Assembly: GCA_017462915.1 (NCBI GenBank)
Contig: JAFTQG010000048.1
Location: 1-64,000, forward strand
Origin: Prevotella sp.
GTDB lineage: Bacteria; Bacteroidota; Bacteroidia; Bacteroidales; Bacteroidaceae
DNA length: 64,000 nt
Direction of reading: 5' to 3'
Positions within the stretch are counted from its first letter, which is position 1; every line of letters starts with the position of its first letter. Positions 46,657-56,531 of this stretch are shown here, piece after piece. Under the pieces are notes generated by a model. It was not told the DNA's origin. It saw nothing but the letters and a program-made list of their open reading frames with translations, and did no database searches. The translations under genes were made by a program, and so were the position numbers.

Positions 46657-47912
46657 AATATATTGTATCCATAATACTCCTATATACTTTCTCTCTGGCA
46701 ATGTATGCCGATGAACTTTCAGCCACATCGGACAGCATTGTCGTAAACGAGTTGCGCAAGGAAGGCATCACATTCTCCCATGACAATGATGTCAAGCTGC
46801 TAATGACAGGTCAGGAGAAATTTGACGATATGTTCGAAGCCATACGCCATGCTCGCCAGTCCGTACATCTGGAATATTTCAATTTCAGGAACGACTCCAT
46901 CGCCATGCTCCTCTTCGACATCCTGGCAGAAAAAGCAAAAGAAGGCGTAGAGATAAGAGCTTTGTATGACGCATTCGGCAATTCGTCAAATAACCAGCCA
47001 CTGAAAGCAAAACACATCAAGGCCCTCCGTGAGCGTGGAATACAGATTTACGAATTTGACCCTATAAAGTTCCCGTGGCTGAACCACATATTCGGGCGCG
47101 ACCACCGCAAGATTGTCGTCATCGATGGCGAGATAGCCTATACCGGCGGCATGAATGTCGCCGACTATTACATCAAAGGCACGCCGGCAGTAGGTGCTTG
47201 GAGAGACATGCACTGCCGCATTGTAGGTACCGAAGTCAATACCCTGCAGAAGATATTCCTCCGTGCATGGCATAAGGTGACTGGTGAGATTATCGTCGAC
47301 AGAAAATATTTCAATGCCGTTAAAAGAGACCGCTCCGACGGAGGCATAGCCCTCAAAGGCGACATGATGTGCGGCATTGTCAACCGCGAGCCACATATAT
47401 CGCCTAAAGCCGTAAGGCAGTTCTATCTGCATGCACTTGATGCGGCACAAGACACGATAAGGCTTATAAACCCCTACCTCACCCTCATCCCGAAAGTCAA
47501 GAAAGCCATCGTACGCGCAGTGAAAAGAGGTGTCGTGGTGCAAATCATGGTTGCAGAGCCAAGCGACATTCCCCTTACACCCGACTGCGTATTCTACAAC
47601 ATCAACAAATTGCAGAAGAAAGGATGTCAGATATGGGTATACCAGCCAGGCTTCCATCATACAAAAGTCATAATGGTTGACGGAAAATTCTGCACAGTTG
47701 GCTCGACAAACCTTGATGCCAGAAGCCTGAAATGCGATTACGAGGAGAATGTCGCCATTATCGACAAGAGAGTGACAAAGCAGTTGTCAGACATGTTCGA
47801 CCGCGACAAGAAAGATTCATTCCAACTCACAGAAGGGATGTACAAGAAATGGAGAACCCCCTGGCAACGATTCCGCGGATGGTTTGCACACATATTGAGT
47901 CCTTTCCTGTAA
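46653..47912 (+). CDS. Exported phospholipase D / cardiolipin synthase-like protein
   Basis: The protein has 419 residues from the ATG at 46653 (MKYIVSIILLYTFSLAM), a signal peptide, and two HKD motifs: RDHRKIVVIDGEIAYTGGMN and GFHHTKVIMVDGKFCTVGST. This is the PLD superfamily. Members make cardiolipin or cleave phosphodiesters. The signal peptide makes cytoplasmic cardiolipin synthesis less simple; it may be anchored to face the periplasm. It starts inside the mscS stop (ATGA), so the two genes are translationally coupled. Confidence 0.9.
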   Translation: MKYIVSIILLYTFSLAMYADELSATSDSIVVNELRKEGITFSHDNDVKLLMTGQEKFDDMFEAIRHARQSVHLEYFNFRNDSIAMLLFDILAEKAKEGVEIRALYDAFGNSSNNQPLKAKHIKALRERGIQIYEFDPIKFPWLNHIFGRDHRKIVVIDGEIAYTGGMNVADYYIKGTPAVGAWRDMHCRIVGTEVNTLQKIFLRAWHKVTGEIIVDRKYFNAVKRDRSDGGIALKGDMMCGIVNREPHISPKAVRQFYLHALDAAQDTIRLINPYLTLIPKVKKAIVRAVKRGVVVQIMVAEPSDIPLTPDCVFYNINKLQKKGCQIWVYQPGFHHTKVIMVDGKFCTVGSTNLDARSLKCDYEENVAIIDKRVTKQLSDMFDRDKKDSFQLTEGMYKKWRTPWQRFRGWFAHILSPFL

Positions 47913-47926
47913 AAAAACTTACTATC

Positions 47927-48337
47927 ATGACACTTACAATAAAAAGCATCGATACGATTCACGATACAGCACGTGAATTCATCAACAACCTCGGCAGCCA
48001 TCGGGTCCTTGCATTCTATGGAAAGATGGGAGCAGGAAAGACAACATTCACTAAAGCCGTCTGCGAGGCACTCGGCGTGGAAGATGTCATCACCTCACCA
48101 ACATTCGCAATAGTCAACGAGTATACAGCCGGCAACGGTGAGCCTATATATCATTTTGACTTCTATCGCATAAAAAAACTTGAAGAAGTCTATGACATGG
48201 GCTATGAGGACTATTTCTACAGCGGACATCTCTGCATCATGGAATGGCCGGAACTCATCGAAGACATTCTGCCTGACGACACTCTGCGTATCACCATAGA
48301 GGAGAATGACGACGGCACACGCACCATATCGTTCTGA
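47927..48337 (+). CDS. tsaE: tRNA threonylcarbamoyladenosine biosynthesis ATPase TsaE
   Basis: TsaE is the ATPase of the TsaBDE complex that adds threonylcarbamoyl to A37 of tRNAs reading ANN codons. The 136 residues from 47927 have the Walker A motif YGKMGAGKTTFTKAVCEA, a switch region SPTFAIVNEY, then HFDFYRIKKLEEVYDMGYED and IMEWPELIED (Walker B region), typical TsaE. The frame open from 47732 overlaps the PLD gene and is not used. It follows that gene by 14 bases. Confidence 0.95.
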   Translation: MTLTIKSIDTIHDTAREFINNLGSHRVLAFYGKMGAGKTTFTKAVCEALGVEDVITSPTFAIVNEYTAGNGEPIYHFDFYRIKKLEEVYDMGYEDYFYSGHLCIMEWPELIEDILPDDTLRITIEENDDGTRTISF

Positions 48338-48342
48338 TTGTT

Positions 48343-48450
48343 TTGGGTTTTAGGTTTTGGGGAAATTACCTACAACCAAAAACCGACAACCCACAACCCC
48401 AAAGGGCGGAAGCCCGACCGACAACCCACAACCGTACAACACCTTAAAAC
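48343..48450. repeat. Low-complexity G/T then A/C word tract
   Basis: GTTTTGGGTTTTAGGTTTTG is followed by repeated words such as CAACCCACAACC and CCGACAACCCACAACC, with a GGGCGGAAGCCCG hairpin-like word between. The two halves are roughly complementary, so the spacer between tsaE and birA can fold. No gene is visible. Confidence 0.55.
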
Positions 48451-48459
48451 TATAACACT

Positions 48460-49203
48460 ATGCTGAGATCTTCTGTCAAATACATCCATCTCCAGGAGAC
48501 GGATTCCACAAACAACTACCTTCGTAAGTATTCAAACGAGAAAGGAAAAGAAATGACTGTTGTCAAGGCAGAATACCAGACTGCCGGGAAAGGTCAAGGC
48601 AAGAATGTATGGGAAAGCGAGGCAGGAAAGAATCTGCTTTTCAGCGTACTCACCCACCCCACAACCGTTCCTGCCAACAGACAGTTTATCCTCTCCATGG
48701 CCATAGCCCTTGCCGTAAAGGATACCCTGCACCATATCATAGGAGATGTACAGATCAAATGGCCTAACGACATCTACTGGCACGGTCACAAGATGGGCGG
48801 AATCCTCATAGAGTGCACCCTCTCAGGCGGCATGGTAAAAGACTGCATCATGGGCGTCGGCATAAATGTCAATCAAGAAGAATTCACCAATCTGGAAAAA
48901 CATCCCCTTTCCCTTATACACATCGTACACCGCAAGACCAACCGTGAAGTCCTGCTGCACGACATCATACACAATCTGCATGACTATCTGTGCAGGATAG
49001 AGCACAAGCAATATGATTTCATACTTGCAGAATACGAACAGTCTCTTTACAGAGGACGCGGATACCATCAGTACAGAGATATCAACGGAACATTTATGGC
49101 ACGTTTCATATCCATAGACCCTACCGGGCACATAAACCTCAGGGACGATGATGGTATGCTCAGGACATACGCATGCAAGGAAGTGGAGTTTCTTGATGAA
49201 TAG
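48460..49203 (+). CDS. birA: Biotin--protein ligase
   Basis: The enzyme attaches biotin to acetyl-CoA carboxylase. The 247 residues begin at once with the ligase domain: YIHLQETDSTNNYLRKYSNE, AEYQTAGKGQGKNVWESEAG (biotinyl-AMP loop), IKWPNDIYWHGHKMGGILIE and GIGINVNQEE. There is no N-terminal winged helix, so it is a ligase only, without the repressor function of E. coli BirA. The C-terminal SH3-like part ends normally. Confidence 0.95.
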   Translation: MLRSSVKYIHLQETDSTNNYLRKYSNEKGKEMTVVKAEYQTAGKGQGKNVWESEAGKNLLFSVLTHPTTVPANRQFILSMAIALAVKDTLHHIIGDVQIKWPNDIYWHGHKMGGILIECTLSGGMVKDCIMGVGINVNQEEFTNLEKHPLSLIHIVHRKTNREVLLHDIIHNLHDYLCRIEHKQYDFILAEYEQSLYRGRGYHQYRDINGTFMARFISIDPTGHINLRDDDGMLRTYACKEVEFLDE

Positions 49204-49220
49204 TATAGTGTCCCCTTTAT

Positions 49221-49407
49221 ACCGAACCGGTCATTAGATTTCTATTCGGGTCGTTTTTATCTCCGCTACATTACAAAATGTTTCGCCGACGACATGGCAG
49301 GCCATGACGAAACGGAAAGAAAACCGCGAAAAGAAAGGCAACACGTATGAAAAGACCACCGACAATAGATAAGGATATCCTTATCTCAGTCTAATGATTG
49401 ATGTATG
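49221..49407 (+). mobile_element. Decayed MITE-like element, copy 4
   Basis: The left end ACCGAACCGGTCATTAGA and a right end beginning TCTAATGATTGAT resemble the ends of the 193-bp element. Internal words such as TCGTTTTTATCTCCG also match. The length is about 187 bp and no clear target duplication remains. It lies between birA and pyrH. Confidence 0.7.
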
Positions 49408-49451
49408 ATTATACAACAACGAAGAATATATAACAAAAAAATAGAATAGCA

Positions 49452-50162
49452 ATGGCAAGATTCAAACGTATTTTACTTAAGCTCTCAGGCGAAAGCCTTG
49501 CGGGAGAGCAGAAGCAAGGCATCAATGTGGAACGTCTTAACGACTACGCACGACAGATAAAGGAAATAGCCGAGACAGGCGTACAGATAGGCATCGTCAT
49601 CGGAGGAGGAAACATCTTCCGTGGACTTTCAGGCGCAGGAAAAGGCTTCGACCGTGTCAAAGGCGACCAGATGGGCATGTGTGCGACAGTCATCAATTCA
49701 CTGGCTCTCTCCAGTGCACTCGGTGCTATCGGTCAGAAAAACCGCGTCCTGACGGCTATACGCATGGAACCTATCGGTGAGTTCTATTCAAAATGGAAAG
49801 CCATCGAAGCCATGGAAAACGGAGAGGTCGTCATCATGTCTGGAGGCACAGGCTCCCCTTATTTCACGACAGACACAGGTTCTTCACTCCGAGGCATAGA
49901 GATTGAGGCTGATGTCATGCTAAAGGGTACACGAGTCGACGGTATATATACTGCTGACCCGGAAAAAGACCCAACAGCAACAAAGTTCCACGATATCACA
50001 TATTCTGACGTCATAGCTAAGGGACTGAAAGTAATGGACATCACGGCAACAGCCATGTGTATGCAGAACAATCTCCCTATCTATGTATTCAACATGGATA
50101 TCCTCGGCAATCTGAAAAAGGTCATTGACGGTGATGAGATAGGAACACTTGTACATAACTGA
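49452..50162 (+). CDS. pyrH: Uridylate kinase
   Basis: The bacterial hexameric UMP kinase makes UDP and is allosterically controlled. The 236 residues carry KRILLKLSGESLAGEQKQGI, IGIVIGGGNIFRGLSGAGKG, DRVKGDQMGMCATVINSLAL, VVIMSGGTGSPYFTTDTGSS and YTADPEKDPTATKFHDITYS, the normal PyrH layout and length. It has no adjacent frr gene, which is often its neighbour. The decayed 193-bp element lies just upstream. Confidence 0.97.
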   Translation: MARFKRILLKLSGESLAGEQKQGINVERLNDYARQIKEIAETGVQIGIVIGGGNIFRGLSGAGKGFDRVKGDQMGMCATVINSLALSSALGAIGQKNRVLTAIRMEPIGEFYSKWKAIEAMENGEVVIMSGGTGSPYFTTDTGSSLRGIEIEADVMLKGTRVDGIYTADPEKDPTATKFHDITYSDVIAKGLKVMDITATAMCMQNNLPIYVFNMDILGNLKKVIDGDEIGTLVHN

Positions 50163-50175
50163 TGTGCTTTTTTAC

Positions 50176-50243
50176 GGTTGTTGGCTTTAGGTTTCCTGTT
50201 ATTTTTGTCATTTCCCTGTAACAAGAACCTAAATCCAACAACC
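50176..50243. promoter_or_regulatory. Imperfect 18-bp inverted repeat after pyrH
   Basis: GGTTGTTGGCTTTAGGTT (50176-50193) and AACCTAAATCCAACAACC (50226-50243) pair with one mismatch around a 32-base T-rich loop. It may terminate pyrH transcription before the M6 protease gene. Confidence 0.55.
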
Positions 50244-50269
50244 CAAGACCTCATCACCAATAACACACT

Positions 50270-52816
50270 ATGAAATACAATCATATAAGAACTATCGCTA
50301 CAGCATTTATCTCATTACTGACTGTAGCAGCTTTTTCCGTCCCTGCCAAACGTGTATGGCGAACGGCACAGCTCGCCAATGGAACCGCCATCGAAGTCAT
50401 GCTCATCGGCGACGAGAATGGCCATTGGTATATAGACAAAGACGGGAAAGCCCTTGCCAAAGACAAAGATGGCAAGCTGTATTATCTTACAGCCGAACAG
50501 GCAGAAGCAAGAAAATCGACACGCATCCAACGTGCCAACAAGAATAATGCGCGAAGGACAAGCCAGCGGAAATCCTGTCAGACAGAGACATCCAACGGCA
50601 AGAAAAAGACATTCGGAGTCCCCACTACACTCATCGGAGAAAAGAAAGGTCTCGTGATACTTGTCAATTTCTCCGACAAAGCATTCCTGCCCAAGAACAC
50701 ACAGGATGTATTCAATGAGCGCTTCAACAAAGAGGGGTACAACGCCCCTGGATACATCGGTTCCGTACACGACTATTTCCACGACCAGTCATACGGTCTC
50801 TTTGACCTCTCTTTCGATGTCATCGGCCCTGTTACCGTGAGCAAGTCACACAGCTACTACGGCAGTAACGACTATTATGGCGATGACCAGCACCCATGTG
50901 AACTTGTCATCGAGGCCCTTAAACTTGTGGACAACACCGTGAACTTTGCCGACTACGACTGGGATGGCGACGGAGAAGTAGACCAGGTATTCATAATATA
51001 TGCCGGCACTGGCGAAGCATCCAGCGACATAGCCGACGATATCTGGCCACATGAGTGGGCTTTGTCCGAGGGAAAGGCTGGAGGCGACGGCAGCGGCGCA
51101 CAGGTTATGGACGGTGTGAAGATAGACACATACGCCATGTCCTGTGAACTTGGTGACGCTAAGACTATTGACGGCATAGGTACTGCATGTCACGAATTCT
51201 CACACTGCCTTGGATACGCCGACCTGTATGACACCGATTATTCCGGCGGACAGGGCATGATGAGCTGGGATCTGATGGACTCAGGCTCATACAACGGTCC
51301 AAATAACCTTGGAGAAGTACCGGCAGCCTTCACGTCCTTCGAACGCTGGTGGGCTGGCTGGCTTGATTTTACCGAACTGACATCGCCGACATACATTACA
51401 GACATGCCAGCATTGAATGACAAGCCTGTCGCATACAAAATTACCAACGATGCCCACAAAGACGAATACTACCTCCTTGAAAACCGTCAAGCAAAAGGCT
51501 GGGACAAATATACTGCAGGTAATGGCAACGGCACCGGACACGGAATGCTGATACTCCATGTAGACTATGACAAGGCGACATGGCAGGGAAATGCACCTAA
51601 CGACATCGTATCAAGACAACGCATGACTTACTTCGCCGCCGATAACAGCTACGGCACACAGGTAAGTCTCGGAAGCGGCATGAAAGCATACTCGGCAACA
51701 TACGCCCAGCTGGCAGGCGACCCGTTCCCCGGTACAAGCGGAAACACCGCGTTCACAGACGACACACGCCCTGCCGCAACACTGTACAATGCCAATGTCG
51801 ACGGCTCAAAATACATGCACAAGCCTGTCACGGATATCACAGAGAGCAGCGACGGACTTATATCGTTCACCTTCATGGGAGGCATAGAGGTTCCAGATGT
51901 CACTGACGTGGAAGACATAACATCCAACAGTTTCACAGCAACATGGTCTGAGGTGAAAGGTGCTGACAGCTACACGCTTAAAGCCTATCCTCACACCATT
52001 TCTGCCATAGAAAGAGCGGCGTTGCTCAGCAAGACATTCAGCTACGACGTAACATCAGACGGCAGCACCGACATCTCCAGCAAAATGACCGATGACTGGA
52101 GCGGAGCAAAACTATATGAGTCTCCTTACGGCATCAAGATAGGAAACAGCAAGAACGTCGCACACTATATCATAACGCCTACTGTATCTCCAGCTTCAGG
52201 ACATATCACCATCTACACGGAGACAAAGCAATACTCCAAAGACAGCAAAAACATAATAGCCTACCTTGTAGACCCGGACACGAAGCAAGCCTTGACAAGA
52301 CCTGACGGCACACTCTATGTAAAGGACTTCACTACCGATACGGAAATGACATCATCTGCCGTCTCGATAGACTACGGTAATCCTTGCCGCATAATGATTG
52401 AACCGACAAAGCGTATATATCTCAAGAAGATTACCATCTATGACGGAGACTTCACACTTGAGGAGATAATGGAAGCATCTCCAGCCAAGGCTATGCCCGT
52501 ACTTGCATCTGCAACAGAGAACGACGGCACAATCATCATTGAAGGAATCACAGACTGCCACTATACCCTCACCGGACTCACTGCACCGCAATACCGGTTC
52601 ATGGTGAAAGCCATAGTGGACGGCAAAGACTCCAACTGGAGCACAGCCAAGACTGTCACACTGACAGGAACGGGGATTACATCCATACAGGCAGGAGACA
52701 ACACAGCCAGACACAGCTATTACAGCATCGACGGACGTAACCTCGGCACCGACAAGTCACGGTTGAAGCCTGGCATCTATCTGTTTGACAAAAAGAAGAT
52801 TATCATAAATAAGTAA
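50270..52816 (+). CDS. Secreted M6-family metalloprotease
   Basis: The 848-residue protein has a signal peptide ending near AFSVPAK. The M6 domain includes RGRLVILVNFSDKAFLP-like KGLVILVNFSDKAFLPKN, the DYDWDGDGEVDQVFIIYAG calcium-like loop, and GTACHEFSHCLGYADLYD with the HExxH zinc site. A fibronectin-like domain (about 545-660) and another (about 740-820) follow, and the C-terminus has the YYSIDGRNLGTDKSRLKPGI end with a basic tip, a pattern typical of secreted Prevotella proteins and perhaps a sorting signal. M6 includes immune inhibitor A. Confidence 0.9.
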   Translation: MKYNHIRTIATAFISLLTVAAFSVPAKRVWRTAQLANGTAIEVMLIGDENGHWYIDKDGKALAKDKDGKLYYLTAEQAEARKSTRIQRANKNNARRTSQRKSCQTETSNGKKKTFGVPTTLIGEKKGLVILVNFSDKAFLPKNTQDVFNERFNKEGYNAPGYIGSVHDYFHDQSYGLFDLSFDVIGPVTVSKSHSYYGSNDYYGDDQHPCELVIEALKLVDNTVNFADYDWDGDGEVDQVFIIYAGTGEASSDIADDIWPHEWALSEGKAGGDGSGAQVMDGVKIDTYAMSCELGDAKTIDGIGTACHEFSHCLGYADLYDTDYSGGQGMMSWDLMDSGSYNGPNNLGEVPAAFTSFERWWAGWLDFTELTSPTYITDMPALNDKPVAYKITNDAHKDEYYLLENRQAKGWDKYTAGNGNGTGHGMLILHVDYDKATWQGNAPNDIVSRQRMTYFAADNSYGTQVSLGSGMKAYSATYAQLAGDPFPGTSGNTAFTDDTRPAATLYNANVDGSKYMHKPVTDITESSDGLISFTFMGGIEVPDVTDVEDITSNSFTATWSEVKGADSYTLKAYPHTISAIERAALLSKTFSYDVTSDGSTDISSKMTDDWSGAKLYESPYGIKIGNSKNVAHYIITPTVSPASGHITIYTETKQYSKDSKNIIAYLVDPDTKQALTRPDGTLYVKDFTTDTEMTSSAVSIDYGNPCRIMIEPTKRIYLKKITIYDGDFTLEEIMEASPAKAMPVLASATENDGTIIIEGITDCHYTLTGLTAPQYRFMVKAIVDGKDSNWSTAKTVTLTGTGITSIQAGDNTARHSYYSIDGRNLGTDKSRLKPGIYLFDKKKIIINK

Positions 52817-53239
52817 GCGAACAAAATCAACACATCTTATAAATCAGACGATGCGCGATGTAACGAAATGAATGGCTCACATGCCATACATTTCCAATAA
52901 AAAAGCAACAAGTGTGTACCGAGAAAATATCATTAACATATTTTCAAGTACACACTTGTTTTTTGTCCTGTTCATGCGACTACACGTTAGCTTTGATTGA
53001 CACATATCAAGGTTTTAACATTATAAGTGCTTATTTAATACCTTTGTAATAGGTTTTATAAAATATTTTAACTAATTTTGCACCGAAATATGACATGCAA
53101 AAAAAATAAAGACTCTATAAGACAAAGAAAAGCGCATAATATATTAATGTGTCGATAAAGACACCCCATCATGACTTTATTACATACGAAACCCTTTATT
53201 TTTTATAATAATTCAATTTTATCACTTACAAACAAAGTT
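52817..53239. promoter_or_regulatory. Spacer with terminator and TonB receptor promoter
   Basis: No gene is visible. It contains the terminator at 52907-52966 and, near the end, a -7 box TAATTTTG (53073-53080). Candidate -33 boxes are GGTTTTAT around 53051 and TTTG at 53043, neither at ideal spacing. The leader before the ATG at 53240 is about 150 bases. Confidence 0.5.
52907..52966 (+). terminator. Terminator after the M6 protease gene
   Basis: AACAAGTGTGTA (52907-52918) pairs perfectly with TACACACTTGTT (52949-52960). The inner arms GAAAATAT/ATATTTTC extend the stem, and T residues follow (52959-52964). Confidence 0.85.
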
Positions 53240-56200
53240 ATGCAGAAAAGATTTTTCTTTCTGGTTGCCGCAGTAATGATGATGGTATCATCAGCTATGG
53301 CACAGGTAACAACTTCTGGCATTAACGGTAAGGTCACACTGCGAGCCAACGGTGAGGATATCATCGGTGCGACAGTGGAGGCCGTACATGTGCCATCAGG
53401 TACAAAGTACAATGCTGTTACTAATGTTAAAGGTATGTACTCCATTCAGGGTATGCGTGCCGGCGGTCCTTACACAATGACCGTATCTTATATCGGCGCA
53501 CAGACCAAGAAGTTCGAGAACATCACCCTCCAGCTCGGTGAATCTTACAATCTTCAGGTATGGCTTGAGGATGACACACAGCAGCTTGGCGAAGTCGTTG
53601 TGACAGGACAGGCAGGAATCAACAACACCCGCAACGGTGCCGCACAGTCCATCAGCAGCCGTCAGATTCAGGAGTTGCCAAGCATCAATCATAGTGTCGC
53701 AGACATCGCACGCATCAACCCGTTCGTAAAGGTTTCTGAAGGTGGCGCAATGTCTATCGCCGGCTCAAACAACCGCTACAACGCCATCCAGATTGACGGT
53801 GCTATGTCTAACGACGTCTTCGGTCTGACAGCAAACGGCTCTAACGGCGGACAGGCAGGCACACAGCCATTCTCTATGGAGACCATCGAGCAGCTCCAGG
53901 TATCTATCGCTCCATTTGACGTTCGCCAGTCAGGATTCTCCGGAGGCGCCATCAACGCCATCACAAAGTCTGGTACAAACGACTTCCACGGAAGCGTTTA
54001 CACATACTTCCAGAATGGTGACCTCGTGGGCGACAAGTACCAGAAGCACGACAAGTCTGGCGACTCTGAGGACTACGGCAAGATGACCGACTACACTATC
54101 GGCGCTACTCTCGGTGGCCCGATTGTAAAGGACAAGCTGTTCTTCTTCGCAAACTTCGAGCGCACAAGCAAGGAGTATGACAACGCATTCTCTGCAGACA
54201 ACGGCATGTCTAAGGTAGACTTCAATATTGCAAACGACATTCTCGATGTCGTCAAGAACCGCGCCGCTCAATATGGCGTGACATATCGTGGCACTCTCGG
54301 CACACCGAAAGAGTACACATATTCTGACAAGGTAGGCTTGAAACTCGACTGGAACATCAACGACCGCAACCACGCCGCTCTGCGCTGGAGCTACGTTGAC
54401 GCTAAGCAGAACAACAACACTACCACTGCTTCTAATCTCCGTACCAACGATTATGCTTACGACTTCGTATCAAAGACAAACTCTCTCGTATTCGAACTCC
54501 AGAGTCGTATCGGCAAGAACTGGAACAACGAGTTCCACGCAAGCATGATCAACGTGCGCGACAAGCGTAACCCTGGCGATCCGTTCCCAATGATTCAGAT
54601 TTCAGATGTCGGCGACGGTACTCTCCAGATTGGTAACGAGCGTTCTTCTATGGCAAATGGTCTCAATCAGGACATCTATACCTTGACAGACAACCTCACA
54701 TTGTCTCTCGGTCGTCACGCCATCACTCTCGGTACACATGACGAGCTCTATAAGTTCGGCAACCTCTTCTGCCAGGACGCATACGGATATTTTGAGTATG
54801 CCTCTGTAAGCGATTTCTATGCTGGCAACATCAAGCGTTACCGTTATGGTCAAGGGGTGAACGAGCGCAGATGGATTCCAGAGTTCAGCGCTGCCCAGCT
54901 CGGCTTCTACCTTCAGGACAAGTGGGATGTGACAAACAACTTCCAGCTCACCTACGGTATCCGTGCTGATCTTCCAATAATGCTCGATACTCCTATGGAG
55001 AACACAGATTTCAACAATTGGGCTAAGGATCATGGCTATGACCTCCGTACAAATCAGAAGATAGCCGTCAAGCCTATGTGGTCTCCACGTCTCGGCTTCC
55101 GTTGGGATGCCCTCAACAACCGCAATCTCGTGGTTCGCGGCGGTGTAGGTATCTTCACTGGTCGTGTCCCTTATGTATGGCTTTCCAACAGCTTCTCTAA
55201 CGCAGGTGTAGGACAGTTCGCTTATGATTCAAACAGCAATAAAAGCGATCTCTCTAAGATTGAGAACATCTACAGTCCAGACCAGAGCCAGAACCTTGCA
55301 AATATAGGTATCACTCCTTCTGCCCCTGCATTCCGTTTCCAGACTATCAATGTCTTCGACAAAGACTTCAAGTTCTCACAGCAGCTCCGTGCCGACCTCG
55401 CTGTCGACGCTAAGTTCCTTGGCATAGACTGGACCGTCGAGGGTATCTACTCTAAGACCCTCAACGACATGATGGTCGAGAAGCTCAACATCGAAGGCAC
55501 AGGCAAGACATGGGCAGAGGATAAGGGTATTACGATTGGTGATAACCGTCCTATGTTCCAGCCAATGTCAAACACAGCGAACATCTATTATCTGCGCAAC
55601 GTATCCAGGGGATACTCATACAATGTATCTGTAAAGGCTGAGAAGAGCTTCGACTTCGGTCTCGACGTTATGGCAAGCTATACATACGGCAAGGCAAAGA
55701 CCATCAACAACGGTGGCTCTTCAGTAGCAGCTTCCAACTGGCAGTACAACTACACTCACGGCAATCCTAACGACCCAGAGCTTTCATACTCTGCATTCAA
55801 CGTGCCTCATCAGGTAATGGCTTCCGCATACTATCACCTGAACTGGAACAACAACCCAGGCCGTACTATAGACAACAAGACTACTATCGGCCTTATCTAT
55901 ACAGGCAACTCCGGTTCACCATACTCTGTTTATGTCAATGGTGATGTCAACGGTGACGGCGGATACAACGATCTGATGTATATCCCAACAGATACAGAAA
56001 TAGATGCTATGTTTGCCAAGGGTCTGTTCTCACCAATTACAGATAAATCAGGTAATATCACAAAGACTGTTGAGCAGCAGGTTGCTGACCTCAAGCAGTG
56101 GCTCGGTAGTCAGGAATACATAAGCGAGCACCGTGGCGAGTTCTTCGAGCGCAACGCCGCTAACGAGAAGTGGGAGAACCGTCTTGATCTCCATGTCGAC

Positions 56201-56452
56201 CACAAGTTCGGCTTCAAGTGGGGTAAGGATGTACGCTACCTCCAGATCGGTCTCGACATCCTCAACTTCACCAACATGCTGAACAAGAAGTGGGGTGCTA
56301 CACTCTCACAGAACGGATACAACTACTACTCTCCGCTCACTTTCAGCAAAGGAAAGTACCAATTCTCACACTCAGGCACCTACGACATGCGTTCATGGAG
56401 CGACTACTACAGCCGCTGGCGTATGCAGCTCTCAGCAAAACTGACATTCTAA
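53240..56452 (+). CDS. TonB-dependent receptor, Oar-like, with carboxypeptidase-like domain
   Basis: From the ATG at 53240 (MQKRFFFLVAAVMMMVSSAM) the protein has 1070 residues and a signal peptide ending AMAQ. An N-terminal carboxypeptidase regulatory-like domain (about 25-105, GINGKVTLRANGEDIIGATV) is followed by the plug with GEVVVTGQAGINNTRNG and the SGGAINAITKSGTNDFHGSV segment typical of Oar-type receptors. The barrel ends in SRWRMQLSAKLTF with a C-terminal aromatic. It is probably an outer-membrane transporter. No SusD partner is adjacent, which separates it from glycan SusC systems. Confidence 0.92.
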   Translation: MQKRFFFLVAAVMMMVSSAMAQVTTSGINGKVTLRANGEDIIGATVEAVHVPSGTKYNAVTNVKGMYSIQGMRAGGPYTMTVSYIGAQTKKFENITLQLGESYNLQVWLEDDTQQLGEVVVTGQAGINNTRNGAAQSISSRQIQELPSINHSVADIARINPFVKVSEGGAMSIAGSNNRYNAIQIDGAMSNDVFGLTANGSNGGQAGTQPFSMETIEQLQVSIAPFDVRQSGFSGGAINAITKSGTNDFHGSVYTYFQNGDLVGDKYQKHDKSGDSEDYGKMTDYTIGATLGGPIVKDKLFFFANFERTSKEYDNAFSADNGMSKVDFNIANDILDVVKNRAAQYGVTYRGTLGTPKEYTYSDKVGLKLDWNINDRNHAALRWSYVDAKQNNNTTTASNLRTNDYAYDFVSKTNSLVFELQSRIGKNWNNEFHASMINVRDKRNPGDPFPMIQISDVGDGTLQIGNERSSMANGLNQDIYTLTDNLTLSLGRHAITLGTHDELYKFGNLFCQDAYGYFEYASVSDFYAGNIKRYRYGQGVNERRWIPEFSAAQLGFYLQDKWDVTNNFQLTYGIRADLPIMLDTPMENTDFNNWAKDHGYDLRTNQKIAVKPMWSPRLGFRWDALNNRNLVVRGGVGIFTGRVPYVWLSNSFSNAGVGQFAYDSNSNKSDLSKIENIYSPDQSQNLANIGITPSAPAFRFQTINVFDKDFKFSQQLRADLAVDAKFLGIDWTVEGIYSKTLNDMMVEKLNIEGTGKTWAEDKGITIGDNRPMFQPMSNTANIYYLRNVSRGYSYNVSVKAEKSFDFGLDVMASYTYGKAKTINNGGSSVAASNWQYNYTHGNPNDPELSYSAFNVPHQVMASAYYHLNWNNNPGRTIDNKTTIGLIYTGNSGSPYSVYVNGDVNGDGGYNDLMYIPTDTEIDAMFAKGLFSPITDKSGNITKTVEQQVADLKQWLGSQEYISEHRGEFFERNAANEKWENRLDLHVDHKFGFKWGKDVRYLQIGLDILNFTNMLNKKWGATLSQNGYNYYSPLTFSKGKYQFSHSGTYDMRSWSDYYSRWRMQLSAKLTF

Positions 56453-56531
56453 ACCATACAGGCTCCGCCTGCGCCACACAAAAGGATGTGGGCGGAGCAA
56501 GTATCTATAAAAAAATACAATAAGTAACATC

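Noticed and set aside
47732-47926. Upstream extension of tsaE
   Set aside because: It overlaps the phospholipase D-like gene; the ATG at 47927 gives the standard TsaE N-terminus.
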